This document shows positions 19,314 to 27,950 of a stretch of 64,000 nucleotides of DNA, piece by piece. The stretch's first letter is position 1. Every line of letters begins with the position of its first letter. The stretch covers positions 1 to 64,000 of the forward strand of contig NZ_CADIKM010000019.1 of NCBI RefSeq assembly GCF_902859895.1. The letters run 5' to 3'. The DNA is from Pararobbsia alpina (GTDB lineage: Bacteria; Pseudomonadota; Gammaproteobacteria; Burkholderiales; Burkholderiaceae). The translations under genes were made by a program, and so were the position numbers. The notes under the pieces were generated by a model. That model was not told the DNA's origin. It was given only the letters and a program-made list of their open reading frames with translations, and did no database searches.

Positions 19314-20057
19314 ATGGGTAACAGACTGGCGGGCAAGACGGTGTTGATCACCGCGGCCGCACAAGGCATTGGTGCCGCAAGCGCCGACCTGCTGGCAAGC
19401 GAAGGCGCCCGCGTGATCGCGACCGACCTGCGCACCGACACGCTGGCCGGCAAGCCCTATGAAGTCCACCAGCTCGACGTACTGAACGCCGCGGCGGTCG
19501 CCGCGCTCGCGAAGGAGATCGGCCCGGTCGACGTGTTGTTCAATTGCGCGGGATTCGTCCACGCCGGCACGATCCTCGAATGCGAGGAAAAGGACTGGGA
19601 CTTCTCGTTCGACCTCAACGCGAAGGCCATGTACCGGACCATCCGCGCCTTCCTGCCGGGCATGCTCGAGAAGGGCAAGGGCTCGATCATCAATATGGCG
19701 TCGGCGGCGTCGAGCGTCAAAGGTGTGCCGAACCGCTTCGCCTACGGCGCATCGAAGGCCGCGGTGATCGGCCTCACGAAGTCCGTCGCGGCCGACTTCG
19801 TGACACGTGGCGTGCGCTGCAATGCGATTTGCCCGGGCACGGTCGATTCGCCGTCGCTCGCCGGGCGCATTGCCGATCAGGCGCGCGAGCAAGGCAAGTC
19901 GGTTGCCGAAGTGCACGCGGCCTTCGTCGCGCGCCAGCCGATGGGCCGCGTCGGCGATCCGAAAGAAATCGCCGCGCTCGTGCTGTATCTTGCGTCGGAC
20001 GAGTCGGGCTTCACCACAGGTCAGGCACACGTGATCGACGGCGGCTGGTCGAACTGA
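19314..20057 (+). CDS. SDR dehydrogenase, probable 2-keto-3-deoxy-L-fuconate dehydrogenase
   Basis: This encodes 247 residues of a classical short-chain dehydrogenase. The cofactor loop is T-A-A-A-Q-G-I-G (13-20), where the usual first Gly is replaced by Ala; N-C-A-G is at 77-80 and the catalytic pair Y144-x3-K148. D38 after the second strand favours NAD. The sequence style (D-L-R-T-D, G-V-R-C-N-A-I-C-P-G-T-V-D-S-P-S) is that of the group containing 2-keto-3-deoxy-L-fuconate dehydrogenase and human BDH2. The start has AGGAGAG 7 bp upstream. The next gene would hydrolyse the diketo product. Confidence 0.8.
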   Translation: MGNRLAGKTVLITAAAQGIGAASADLLASEGARVIATDLRTDTLAGKPYEVHQLDVLNAAAVAALAKEIGPVDVLFNCAGFVHAGTILECEEKDWDFSFDLNAKAMYRTIRAFLPGMLEKGKGSIINMASAASSVKGVPNRFAYGASKAAVIGLTKSVAADFVTRGVRCNAICPGTVDSPSLAGRIADQAREQGKSVAEVHAAFVARQPMGRVGDPKEIAALVLYLASDESGFTTGQAHVIDGGWSN

Positions 20058-20106
20058 AAGCAGAAGTTTTTTATCAATTGAATTATTTGGAAGAGGCAAG
20101 GACACC

Positions 20107-20952
20107 ATGAAACTGTTGCGCTTCGGAGAGCGTGGTCAGGAAACGCCGGGTGCGCTCGATGCACAGGGCCGCATTCGCGACCTGTCGTCGGTCGTCGGTG
20201 ACATCGACGGCAGCGTGCTGGGCGATGCGGCCCTCGCGAAACTGCGCGGGGTCGATCTCGCGTCGCTGCCCCTGGTGGCCGAGGGCGTGCGTATCGGGCC
20301 CTGTGTCGGCCGGGTGGGCAAGTTCATCTGCATCGGCCTGAACTATGCCGACCATGCGGCCGAATCGAATCTGCCGGTACCGAGCGAGCCGGTTGTCTTC
20401 AACAAGTGGACCAGCGCGATCATCGGCCCGAACGACGACGTCGAGATTCCGCGTGGTTCGACCAAGAGCGACTGGGAAGTCGAGCTTGGCGTGGTGATCG
20501 GCAAGCCGACCAAGTACATCGGTGTCGAGCAGGCGCTCGATCATGTCGCGGGCTATTGCGTGATCAACGACGTGTCCGAACGCGAATGGCAGATCGAGCG
20601 CGGCGGTACGTGGGACAAGGGCAAGGGTTTCGACACCTTCGGTCCGCTCGGCCCGTGGCTGGTCACACGCGACGAAGTGCCCGATCCGCAGAAACTCGCA
20701 CTGTGGCTCGAGGTCGACGGCCACCGTTACCAGAACGGCAACACGTCGACGATGATCTTCTCGGTCGCGCAGGTCATCAGCTACCTGAGCAAGTGCATGA
20801 GCCTGCAGCCGGGCGATGTGATCTCGACCGGCACCCCGCCGGGTGTCGGCATGGGCGTGAAGCCTGTGCCAGTGTTCCTCAAGGCGGGTCAGACGATGCG
20901 GCTCGGCATCGAAGGGCTCGGCGAGCAGCAGCAGAAAACCGTCGCGGCCTGA
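20107..20952 (+). CDS. fumarylacetoacetate hydrolase family, diketo-deoxy-acid hydrolase
   Basis: This encodes 281 residues of the FAH superfamily. The metal site is visible as E124, E126 (S-D-W-E-V-E-L) and D155 (I-N-D-V-S-E-R). I-G-L-N-Y-A-D-H at 76-83 and G-D-V-I-S-T-G-T-P-P-G-V-G near 240 are family hallmarks. Close relatives are annotated as ureidoglycolate lyase or as 2,4-diketo-3-deoxy-L-fuconate hydrolase. Next to the SDR the latter fits, giving pyruvate and L-lactate. The upstream spacer GGAAGAGGCAAGGACACC provides the ribosome site. It is the last gene of the operon, followed by a terminator at 21014. Confidence 0.85.
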   Translation: MKLLRFGERGQETPGALDAQGRIRDLSSVVGDIDGSVLGDAALAKLRGVDLASLPLVAEGVRIGPCVGRVGKFICIGLNYADHAAESNLPVPSEPVVFNKWTSAIIGPNDDVEIPRGSTKSDWEVELGVVIGKPTKYIGVEQALDHVAGYCVINDVSEREWQIERGGTWDKGKGFDTFGPLGPWLVTRDEVPDPQKLALWLEVDGHRYQNGNTSTMIFSVAQVISYLSKCMSLQPGDVISTGTPPGVGMGVKPVPVFLKAGQTMRLGIEGLGEQQQKTVAA

Positions 20953-21013
20953 TCGAGGCCATCGCGGCGGAGGCGGGCATCGCCGGGGCCCATGCCTCGC
21001 CGCTCGCAGGAGC

Positions 21014-21044
21014 GCGCTACCGGTTCGGTGGCGCGTTTTTTTTT
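21014..21044 (+). terminator. rho-independent terminator of the sugar-acid operon
   Basis: The stem GCGCTACC / GGTGGCGC (one G-T pair) with a 5-base loop is followed by nine T residues after a G, about 60 bp past the FAH gene stop. Confidence 0.85.
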
Positions 21045-21196
21045 GCGCGGCGATCCGCCGCAGCATGGCTGTTATCGGCCATGTGTTACCGTTGCCCTAC
21101 CGGGGGCTCCGCCATGGGCAGCGCCCCCGTCCGACGGACTACACGAACCACCGGCACCACCGGCATTACCGGCCTCACCAGCTACAAGCGATAGTC

Positions 21197-21571
21197 ATGA
21201 CAATTTTCAGTGAAAACGGCGTCAGCGTTACCGAGACCGCCGTGAGCATCCCAGGGCAAGCGCTCCGGATCAACGATATCCGTGCCGTGCGAATTGGCGC
21301 GGACAAACGCGGCATCGTGCTGCCGGTCTGCATTTCGATCGTCGGGCTGATCCTGTTCGTCATCGGTTTTGTGCGTGCATCGGGCGCCTTCTGGGTGACC
21401 GGGCTGATGCTTGCCGTCGTCGGCTGGCTCGGGTGGTGGACGCAGGATACGAAGCACCGCATGTATGTCGAGACCGCCTCGAAAGGCGAAATCGAAGCGC
21501 TGGTCAGCTCTGATCCGCGGTTTCTCGAACGTGTCGCGGCCGCGATCGCCACGGCACGCGCTGCGCAGTAG
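21197..21571 (+). CDS. small DUF6232-like membrane protein
   Basis: This encodes 124 residues. The N-terminal beta-rich part (F-S-E-N-G-V-S-V-T-E-T-A-V ... I-N-D-I-R-A-V-R-I) is followed by two close membrane helices (about 41-57 and 62-77), then a soluble tail with R-M-Y-V-E-T-A. That layout is the DUF6232 pattern, a family without known function. The ATG at 21197 is chosen because the family motif starts there, though no strong ribosome site precedes it. A longer frame to 21065 covers repeat-like intergenic DNA. Confidence 0.6.
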   Translation: MTIFSENGVSVTETAVSIPGQALRINDIRAVRIGADKRGIVLPVCISIVGLILFVIGFVRASGAFWVTGLMLAVVGWLGWWTQDTKHRMYVETASKGEIEALVSSDPRFLERVAAAIATARAAQ

Positions 21572-21767
21572 CACGGAGAGGGGCGGGGCGCGAGCACCCC
21601 GAAAACAACGACGCAAGCAACGACGCAACGCGACGAAGACCCAAGCAGTAACGTCCGGTATCTTTCCGATCGCATCCGGCACTGCGTGGGCGGGCATTGC
21701 AGGTATAGTGCAAGGCGCGAACAATACGCGCCCGACTTGCGGGCCGGCACACTGGAGGAAGACATCG

Positions 21768-22409
21768 ATGTTGACGAAGCACATGGCGGCCGCATTCGGC
21801 TGCGCGACGGGGCTGTGCCTCGCGGGATTCACGCCGGCCGCGCAGGCGGCCGATCTGCCTGCCGCACAGGCTCCGACTTTTCTGGTGGGCGATTCATGGA
21901 CCTATTCACTGAGCGATCCGCGCACGCCCGGCCGTACCTTCTCGTTCGTGCAGACGATTCATTCGATCAATGACGGCGCGATCAAGCTGACGGTCAGCAA
22001 TAACGGAGGCACGATGCCCGCTTCGATGGATCAGAACGGCAATCTGACCAGCATCGGCACCAAGCAATATTCGCCGAGCGACAGCAAGCTCAAGTTTCCG
22101 ATCGCCGTCGGCGGCAACTGGACCAACAATTTCACGACCCACACGGGCAACGGCGACGCAACCACTACGCTGAGCGCCAAGGTCGTAGGCGTCGAATCCG
22201 TGGAGACGCCGGCCGGCACGTTCCAGGCATTCCGCATCGAGGAGACCGGCAGCGTCGCGGCCCCGGACGGCAAGTTCCAGTTCACTGAAACCGACTGGTA
22301 TGCCCCCGATGCGAAGCGCATCATCAAATTCACGTTCAACGGCACCGGCGGCGACGGCGGCACCTTCGGCACGCAGGCGCAGCTCGAACAGATGGACATC
22401 AAGAAGTAG
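21768..22409 (+). CDS. secreted protein of unknown function
   Basis: This encodes 213 residues with a clear Sec signal peptide ending A-A-Q-A-A-D (about residue 28). The mature part is beta-rich: G-D-S-W-T-Y-S-L-S near its start, repeated T/N/G-rich strands, and [17 protein letters not shown], a pattern seen in periplasmic DUF3108-like or lipocalin-like domains. I do not recognise a specific family. GGAGGAA lies 8 bp upstream of the ATG. The enoyl-CoA hydratase gene begins 73 bp later on the same strand and may be cotranscribed, though the functional link is unclear. Confidence 0.7.
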   Translation: MLTKHMAAAFGCATGLCLAGFTPAAQAADLPAAQAPTFLVGDSWTYSLSDPRTPGRTFSFVQTIHSINDGAIKLTVSNNGGTMPASMDQNGNLTSIGTKQYSPSDSKLKFPIAVGGNWTNNFTTHTGNGDATTTLSAKVVGVESVETPAGTFQAFRIEETGSVAAPDGKFQFTETDWYAPDAKRIIKFTFNGTGGDGGTFGTQAQLEQMDIKK

Positions 22410-22482
22410 GACTTTGGCGGATCGCGCCCCGGCAGTTCGCGGGATCCGCCGAAACCGTCGCGTCGTCTTCAAGGAGCGTTCC

Positions 22483-23271
22483 ATGTCGTCTACTCCCAGC
22501 TTTGAAAATCTGCTGGTCGAATCCCGCGGGCCGGTCGGGCTCATTACGCTGAATCGCCCGAAAGCACTCAACGCGCTCAACGACGCGCTGATCGACGAGC
22601 TCGTCGTGGCGCTCGGGGCCTTCGACGCTGACGAGGCGATCCGCTGCATCGTGCTGACCGGCAGCGAGAAGGCATTCGCGGCGGGGGCGGACATCAGCAT
22701 GATGGCGAATTTCTCGTACATGGACGTGTTCAAGTCCAACTTCATCGCGCGCAACTGGAGCGGGATCACCGCGATCCGCAAGCCGATCATTGCGGCGGTC
22801 GCCGGTTTTGCGCTTGGCGGCGGCTGCGAACTTGCGATGATCTGCGATTTCATCATCGCCGCGGACAACGCCCGTTTCGGACAGCCCGAGGTCAAGCTCG
22901 GCATCCTGCCCGGCGCGGGTGGCACGCAGCGGCTGCCGCGCGCGGTGTCGAAGGCGAAGGCGATGGATCTTTGCCTGACCGGCCGCATGATGGACGCGGC
23001 GGAAGCCGAGCGCGCCGGACTCGTCTCGCGTGTCGTGCCGCTCGACAGGCTGCTCGAAGAGGCGATCGAGGCCGCGACGGTGATCGCCGGCTATTCGCTG
23101 CCGATCGTGATGATGATCAAGGAGTCTGTGAACCGCGCCTACGAGACGCCACTTGCCGAGGGACTGATCTTCGAGCGCCGCGTATTCCATTCGACGTTCG
23201 GCACTGAAGATCAGAAGGAAGGGATGGCGGCGTTCCTGCAGAAGCGCGCGCCGGAGTTCAAGCACCGCTAG
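22483..23271 (+). CDS. enoyl-CoA hydratase/isomerase family protein
   Basis: This encodes 262 residues of the crotonase fold. The oxyanion-hole segments are [10 protein letters not shown] (about 65-74) and [11 protein letters not shown] (about 107-117). Both glutamates of the hydratase type are present: one in G-G-C-E-L-A and one in [17 protein letters not shown]. So it should hydrate trans-2-enoyl-CoA, as in beta-oxidation. The ATG is 6 bp after AAGGAG. No other beta-oxidation gene is adjacent, so the chain-length specificity and pathway are unknown. Confidence 0.9.
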   Translation: MSSTPSFENLLVESRGPVGLITLNRPKALNALNDALIDELVVALGAFDADEAIRCIVLTGSEKAFAAGADISMMANFSYMDVFKSNFIARNWSGITAIRKPIIAAVAGFALGGGCELAMICDFIIAADNARFGQPEVKLGILPGAGGTQRLPRAVSKAKAMDLCLTGRMMDAAEAERAGLVSRVVPLDRLLEEAIEAATVIAGYSLPIVMMIKESVNRAYETPLAEGLIFERRVFHSTFGTEDQKEGMAAFLQKRAPEFKHR

Positions 23272-23408
23272 CTGTGCGCAGTTCTGTGCCCAGCGAGTGT
23301 GGGGGCATCCGGTTTGTTGGAGGTCGCGGCGCGGCCTCGCCGTAACGCAGGTGCCGTGCCGCCGACCGCCAACCGCCAACCGCTAACGGCTATCCGCTAC
23401 TTGCTCCC

Positions 23409-24863
23409 CTATCGCCCTTCGGTCATCGTCGCCGTCGAACTGACCGAGGGCGTGAGCGCGGGTGTCGGGATGGCGGTGACGGGGGCATTCGTGAGCATCG
23501 TGTTGCGTCGCCAGTTGCCGAACTTGTAGTAAAGCGCGACCAGCGTGACGGCGCAGGTCGTTCCAACCGGAAAGCTCCACCAGATCGCCTCGGGGCCATA
23601 AGCCGGAATCAGGAAATGTGCGAACGGGATGCGCACGCACCACAGTGAGAAGGTCAGTGCGATCAGGGGGGGAATCACCGCGCCGGTTGCGCGCACGGCT
23701 CCCGCCAGCACGAACATGATCCCGAACAGCGTGAACGAGCCGAGCACGATGCGGTCGACATGCAAGCCGATCGCAATAGCCGTCTCTTCATCGCCGAGGA
23801 AAAAGCGCAACGCAATCCTGCCGAGCATCAGGATCACGCAGCTCGGCAGCGCCGTCATCACGATGCTGTAGAGCACACCATAGCGCGTGATGCGGCTCAC
23901 GCGATCCCAGCGCATCGCCCCGACGTTCTGCGCGACCATCGACGATACCGACGCTCCGACTGCGATGGCCGGCATCTGCACATAGGTCCACAACTGCGTG
24001 ACCGCGCCGTAGGCCGCGGTCGTGTCGATGCCGAAGGTGTTGACCATCCCGATCATCGCAATCGCCGAGAGCGAGACAACGAACATCTGCATCCCCATCG
24101 GAATGCCCTTGGCCACGAGTGCGCGAATCACGGCGCCGCGCGGCCGCAGAAAGCCGAGCTCATGTCGGCCGAGCGCCAGGCAGTGGTGGCGCCGGTAGAG
24201 AAAGACCAACAGGGCCGCCATGCTGATCACTTGCGCGGCCAGTGTCGCGAGTGCCGACCCCGCGACGCCGAAGCTCGGCACCGGACCGTAGCCGAAGATC
24301 AGCAGCGGATTCAGGCCGACGTCCAGCACGACGGTCAAAGCCATCAACAGGAAAGGCGTGCGCGCGTCGCCCGCGCCGCGCAGCACCATGGCCGCGAAGC
24401 CGAGCACGTTGATGAAGGGCAGCGCAACGAAGATCACGCGCAGGTAGGCGATCGCATAGGGGCGCGCATCGTGCGGCGTATGCATCGCATCGAGGATGTG
24501 CGGCGTGAACCAGAAACCGAGCAGCGCGACGATCAGCGAAATCGTGACATAGAAAGTAAGGCCCGTGCCGACGATCCGGCGAGCCTGCGTGAAGTTTTTC
24601 GCGCCGACGGCCTGGCCGACCAGAATCGTCGCGGCCATGCCGATGCCGAACACGGTACCGAGCAGGAAGAACAGGATCAGGTTGACGTTGGCCGCGGCCG
24701 ACAGCGCCGCAGGCCCGAGAAAGTGGCCGATCCAGACAGCATTGACTGAGCCGTTGAGCGACTGAAGCACATTGGCGCCGAGCGTCGGTAACGAGAACCG
24801 GAGCAAGGTGCTGCCGATCGGTCCGTTGACCAGATCACGGCGAGAAGTCGCGACGGCGGCCAC
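23409..24863 (-). CDS. MATE family multidrug efflux protein
   Basis: This encodes 484 residues with twelve predicted helices. The N-terminal P-I-G-S-T-L-L-R-F-S-L-P-T-L-G-A-N-V-L-Q and the mid-protein repeat G-I-P-M-G-M-Q are characteristic of the MATE (NorM/DinF) superfamily, which exports cationic drugs with Na+ or H+. The start is a GTG at 24863; the codon immediately before it is TGA and the upstream frame is open for another 50 codons. It is convergent with the enoyl-CoA hydratase gene. No regulator adjoins. Confidence 0.9.
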   Translation of the reverse strand: MAAVATSRRDLVNGPIGSTLLRFSLPTLGANVLQSLNGSVNAVWIGHFLGPAALSAAANVNLILFFLLGTVFGIGMAATILVGQAVGAKNFTQARRIVGTGLTFYVTISLIVALLGFWFTPHILDAMHTPHDARPYAIAYLRVIFVALPFINVLGFAAMVLRGAGDARTPFLLMALTVVLDVGLNPLLIFGYGPVPSFGVAGSALATLAAQVISMAALLVFLYRRHHCLALGRHELGFLRPRGAVIRALVAKGIPMGMQMFVVSLSAIAMIGMVNTFGIDTTAAYGAVTQLWTYVQMPAIAVGASVSSMVAQNVGAMRWDRVSRITRYGVLYSIVMTALPSCVILMLGRIALRFFLGDEETAIAIGLHVDRIVLGSFTLFGIMFVLAGAVRATGAVIPPLIALTFSLWCVRIPFAHFLIPAYGPEAIWWSFPVGTTCAVTLVALYYKFGNWRRNTMLTNAPVTAIPTPALTPSVSSTATMTEGR

Positions 24864-25211
24864 TCAGACGACCCGCAGCATGCCGACACACCGCGCGCGC
24901 CGCGCGCCGCTGGTGCGTGCGACAAGGCTCGCCACTGCATGGGCGACACCGCGGAAAGCGGCGGAGGCAAGACCCAGGACCGCGGCCGTGGACGTGGTGG
25001 AAGACGGAAGCAGCATAGATTTTCAGTGCGCGGGCGGGGTAGCGTGCAGCCCGCTGCGGCTGGCTCGAGCTCGTACCATTGATAAGACAACCGAGTTTAT
25101 AGAAATCCCATGCATCTGGTGGGTCCGGATTTGCAATTTTTGCCTAACTGTCCTGCGCGTCTCGTTCTATAGTGAGCAGGCAACAGTGCGAAAAGCAACG
25201 AGGAGGCGACC
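24864..25211. other. intergenic stretch between divergent genes
   Basis: About 350 bp. It contains a 50-codon open segment on the minus strand (25016 to 24867) that stops with TGA directly before the MATE GTG start in the same frame. It has no ribosome site and may be chance. TATAGT at 25168-25173 could be a -10 for the small plus-strand gene. Nothing else is recognised. Confidence 0.45.
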
Positions 25212-25484
25212 GTGGCGCAACACAGAATGGTGCGTGTGACCCGCGACAGCGGCGGATTCGACGATTTCGGCTTGCCACGTGTCACGCGCGTGCGACCCCG
25301 CGTCGAATTGACCGCGGGCTGGCGCGTGACCCATGCGTTTCACGACTGGAGCGAATTGCAGTCCTTTATCGACGCGTGTCGCTCGGCCGGTGAGGATGCA
25401 TTCGGGCCGCCGCCGTCGCTGCTCAACCATGGCACCGCCGAACTCGCCTGGGAGCGATTCAGGCGCCAGTTGCGGCTCGCCTAG
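25212..25484 (+). CDS. conserved small hypothetical protein
   Basis: This encodes 90 residues. The start is GTG with a strong GAGGAGG site about 6 bp upstream, which makes translation likely. The protein is soluble and basic (M-A-Q-H-R-M-V-R-V-T-R-D), with a W-R-V-T-H-A-F-H-D-W-S-E-L-Q-S-F-I-D-A-C segment and a W-E-R-F-R-R-Q-L-R-L end. I do not recognise the family. It stands alone between two minus-strand genes. Confidence 0.6.
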   Translation: MAQHRMVRVTRDSGGFDDFGLPRVTRVRPRVELTAGWRVTHAFHDWSELQSFIDACRSAGEDAFGPPPSLLNHGTAELAWERFRRQLRLA

Positions 25485-25558
25485 CAGCGCGAGCCCTTTG
25501 CCGGGGGACGCTTCTCGAGCCGTTCCCCCGTGCCGATTTCCTCAGTGTTTCCCCTGGC

Positions 25559-26488
25559 TCAGGCCGTTTCCAGCAGCCGATCGTTGACCGCCTTGAGCGC
25601 GCTCGCGGCTGCCCGAATGGGCGGCATTTCCGCTTCGTCCGCATTCGACAGGAACGGCATCGCGGGTCCCATGTCGGCTACCACCGCGCTTACCGCATCG
25701 TGCAATACCTGGATCGGCGAGTTCGCGTCACGCAGGTCTTCGAGCGCGATGAAACACTCGCGCAATGCGCGCGCGCGCGCCCAGTCCCGCGCCTGAATCG
25801 CCTTGAGCATCTCGGCCGATGCACGTGGCGCCACGCAGCCCGACCCCGTCGTAAAGCTGTTCAGCCCGAATTCCTGGAGATGGACGAGCGCCGGACGCTC
25901 GCCGATGCCGCTGATCAGGTATTCGGGCGGCACTTCGGTCAACAGAGCCCGCAGGTAGCGATCGTCGGCAGGGTCGGCGTGCACCGCGGCGTACTTGATC
26001 GCGAGAATCCGCCTTTCGTCGATCAAGGCGCGCACTTCGGCCGGCGCGAGATAGTCGTCGTTCTTGATATAGAGCACAAACGGCTTGCCCAACAGATCCG
26101 AGAAACGCCGCAGACCATCGAGCAGGCCGCGCCGCGTCATCGGTCCGACGTAGGGCAGCACCATGGCAGTCGGAAAACGCAGCCGGCGTATGACGGGCAC
26201 CTGGTCGAGGATCTTGCCGAAATCCGGGCCGACCGACGGGATCACCCAAGTCTCGGGGCCCGCGAACTCGGCAAGCATCGAGAGCAAGGCCTCGTACTCG
26301 CTGACCCGTGCCTGATAGAGGTTCGCGTTGCCGCCGTACATCAGGAAACGGATGCCGCCCTGTTCGAGGTGTCGGACCAGGGCCGCGTTGTTCGCGCGGT
26401 TCAGACTCAGATCCGCATGGCGGGCCACCGGGGGAACCGCGAGCGGCGATAGTCGCAGATCCGCAAGCGTGATGTCTTGCAGCTTCAT
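25559..26488 (-). CDS. dihydrodipicolinate synthase (DapA) family aldolase/lyase
   Basis: This encodes 309 residues, normal for this TIM-barrel class I aldolase family. The candidate Schiff-base lysine is in I-L-A-I-K-Y-A-A. The usual G-G-N-A-N substrate loop appears as M-Y-G-G-N-A-N-L-Y, and F-T-T-G-S-G-C-V-A-P replaces the typical G-x-I-S motif. The family cleaves or condenses 2-keto acids, so this is probably a catabolic member rather than lysine-pathway DapA. The ATG at 26488 follows GAGGAG by 5 bp. It is divergent from the ABC importer operon across about 280 bp, which suggests it processes the imported compound. Confidence 0.8.
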   Translation of the reverse strand: MKLQDITLADLRLSPLAVPPVARHADLSLNRANNAALVRHLEQGGIRFLMYGGNANLYQARVSEYEALLSMLAEFAGPETWVIPSVGPDFGKILDQVPVIRRLRFPTAMVLPYVGPMTRRGLLDGLRRFSDLLGKPFVLYIKNDDYLAPAEVRALIDERRILAIKYAAVHADPADDRYLRALLTEVPPEYLISGIGERPALVHLQEFGLNSFTTGSGCVAPRASAEMLKAIQARDWARARALRECFIALEDLRDANSPIQVLHDAVSAVVADMGPAMPFLSNADEAEMPPIRAAASALKAVNDRLLETA

Positions 26489-26768
26489 AAAGCTCCTCGA
26501 GGTCGAAATGAGAGCAAAGTAGGCGTGGATCCCAAAGTTGTCAAACAAATTTGCACGTGAATTCGTGCCCGATGGCGTGGCCGTCACGGCAAAGGCAAGT
26601 CGAAGCCTTACAGTATGGGCGCTCCTGCGTGGGGATGGGGTTTTTACTAAGTGAATCAAAGTACTCTATGCCTTGACACTGTTCAGACAACCCCGCTATC
26701 GTGGGCCGGATTCCAACAGGATGCCGGCGCGTGGGCAGGGCGTGGCACCTTCATAACAAGGAGACGGC

Positions 26769-27941
26769 ATGAGGTTGTCAAGCAAGTTGGCGGCACGGTG
26801 CGGCGCGCTCGCGCTGGCGATCTCCGCCTTTGCGGCCAGCGGCGGCGCATGGGCCGACGGGCCGGTATCACTCAATGTGGTCGATGTCGCCGGTAACCTC
26901 GCGCTCACGCAAAAGGCTTTCGAGGCCTTCCATGCGAAGTACCCGAACCTCGTGTCGAACATCAACTTCACGAACGCGCCCGCACCGCAGTTGCCGGGCA
27001 AGATCAAGGCGATGCAGGCGGCCGGCCGTTCCGATATCGACATCGTGCTGACCGGCACCGATGCGCTCGCCGCGGGGATCGAGCAGAACCTCTGGATGAA
27101 GCTGCTGCCCGACCACGACAAGCAGTTTCCCGGCGTGCTCGACAAGTACGCACCGGGCCCTCGCAAGATGCAGGACCTCGCGCAGGGCGATGGCCTCGAG
27201 GTGACCTATATGCCCGCCGGACCGCTGCTCGAATACAACCCCGCGCATGTCAGCGATCCGCCGAAGACCCCCGCGCAACTGCTCGCCTGGTGCACCGCGC
27301 ATCCCGACAAGCTGATCTATGCGCGACCCGCGAACTCGGGTCCCGGACGGGCCTTCCTGATGGGCCTGCCCTATCTGCTCGGCGACAAGGATCCGCGCGA
27401 CCCGGTCCACGGCTGGGACAAGACATGGGCCTTTCTCAAGCAGCTGAACACCTGCATCCCCTACTATCCGGGCGGCACGGCCGCGGTCATGAAGGAGCTG
27501 GGCGAAGGCTCGCGCGACATGACCGTCACCGTGACCGGCTGGGACATCAATCCACGCGCGCTCGGCATCGTGCCCGCGGAGTTCCGCGTGCAGGCTTTCG
27601 ACACGATGAGCTGGGTCGACGATGCGCATTTCATGGTGGTCCCGAAGGGTGTGCCGGCCGAGAAGCTCGACGTGATCTACAAGCTCATGAACTTCCTGCT
27701 CGCCCCCCCGCAGCAGGCCATGACCTACGACGACGGGTATTTCTATCCTGGGCCCGCCGTCAAGGACGTGCCGCTGTCCTCGGCACCCGCACACAGCCAG
27801 GAGGTCCTGAAGAAATACGGGCGTCCCGAATATGCGCAGATGATTGCCGATCATCCGCATGTCGTGCCGCTTGATTCGAAGGAGATGGTCGCCGCGTTCC
27901 AGAAATGGGACCAGGAAGTAGGTGCGCAGAAATCGAAGTAG
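26769..27941 (+). CDS. ABC transporter substrate-binding protein (family 1-like)
   Basis: This encodes 390 residues with a Sec signal peptide ending A-W-A-D (about 30). The mature chain begins S-L-N-V-V-D-V-A-G-N-L and has the extracellular solute-binding pattern with F-E-A-F-H-A-K-Y-P, I-D-I-V-L-T-G-T-D, G-G-T-A-A-V-M-K-E-L and V-V-P-K-G-V-P. It resembles polyamine/iron-type binding proteins, but the ligand cannot be read. AAGGAG lies 9 bp before the ATG. It is the first gene of a four-gene importer (SBP, ATPase, two permeases). Confidence 0.85.
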   Translation: MRLSSKLAARCGALALAISAFAASGGAWADGPVSLNVVDVAGNLALTQKAFEAFHAKYPNLVSNINFTNAPAPQLPGKIKAMQAAGRSDIDIVLTGTDALAAGIEQNLWMKLLPDHDKQFPGVLDKYAPGPRKMQDLAQGDGLEVTYMPAGPLLEYNPAHVSDPPKTPAQLLAWCTAHPDKLIYARPANSGPGRAFLMGLPYLLGDKDPRDPVHGWDKTWAFLKQLNTCIPYYPGGTAAVMKELGEGSRDMTVTVTGWDINPRALGIVPAEFRVQAFDTMSWVDDAHFMVVPKGVPAEKLDVIYKLMNFLLAPPQQAMTYDDGYFYPGPAVKDVPLSSAPAHSQEVLKKYGRPEYAQMIADHPHVVPLDSKEMVAAFQKWDQEVGAQKSK

Positions 27942-27950
27942 GGGGCGGCC

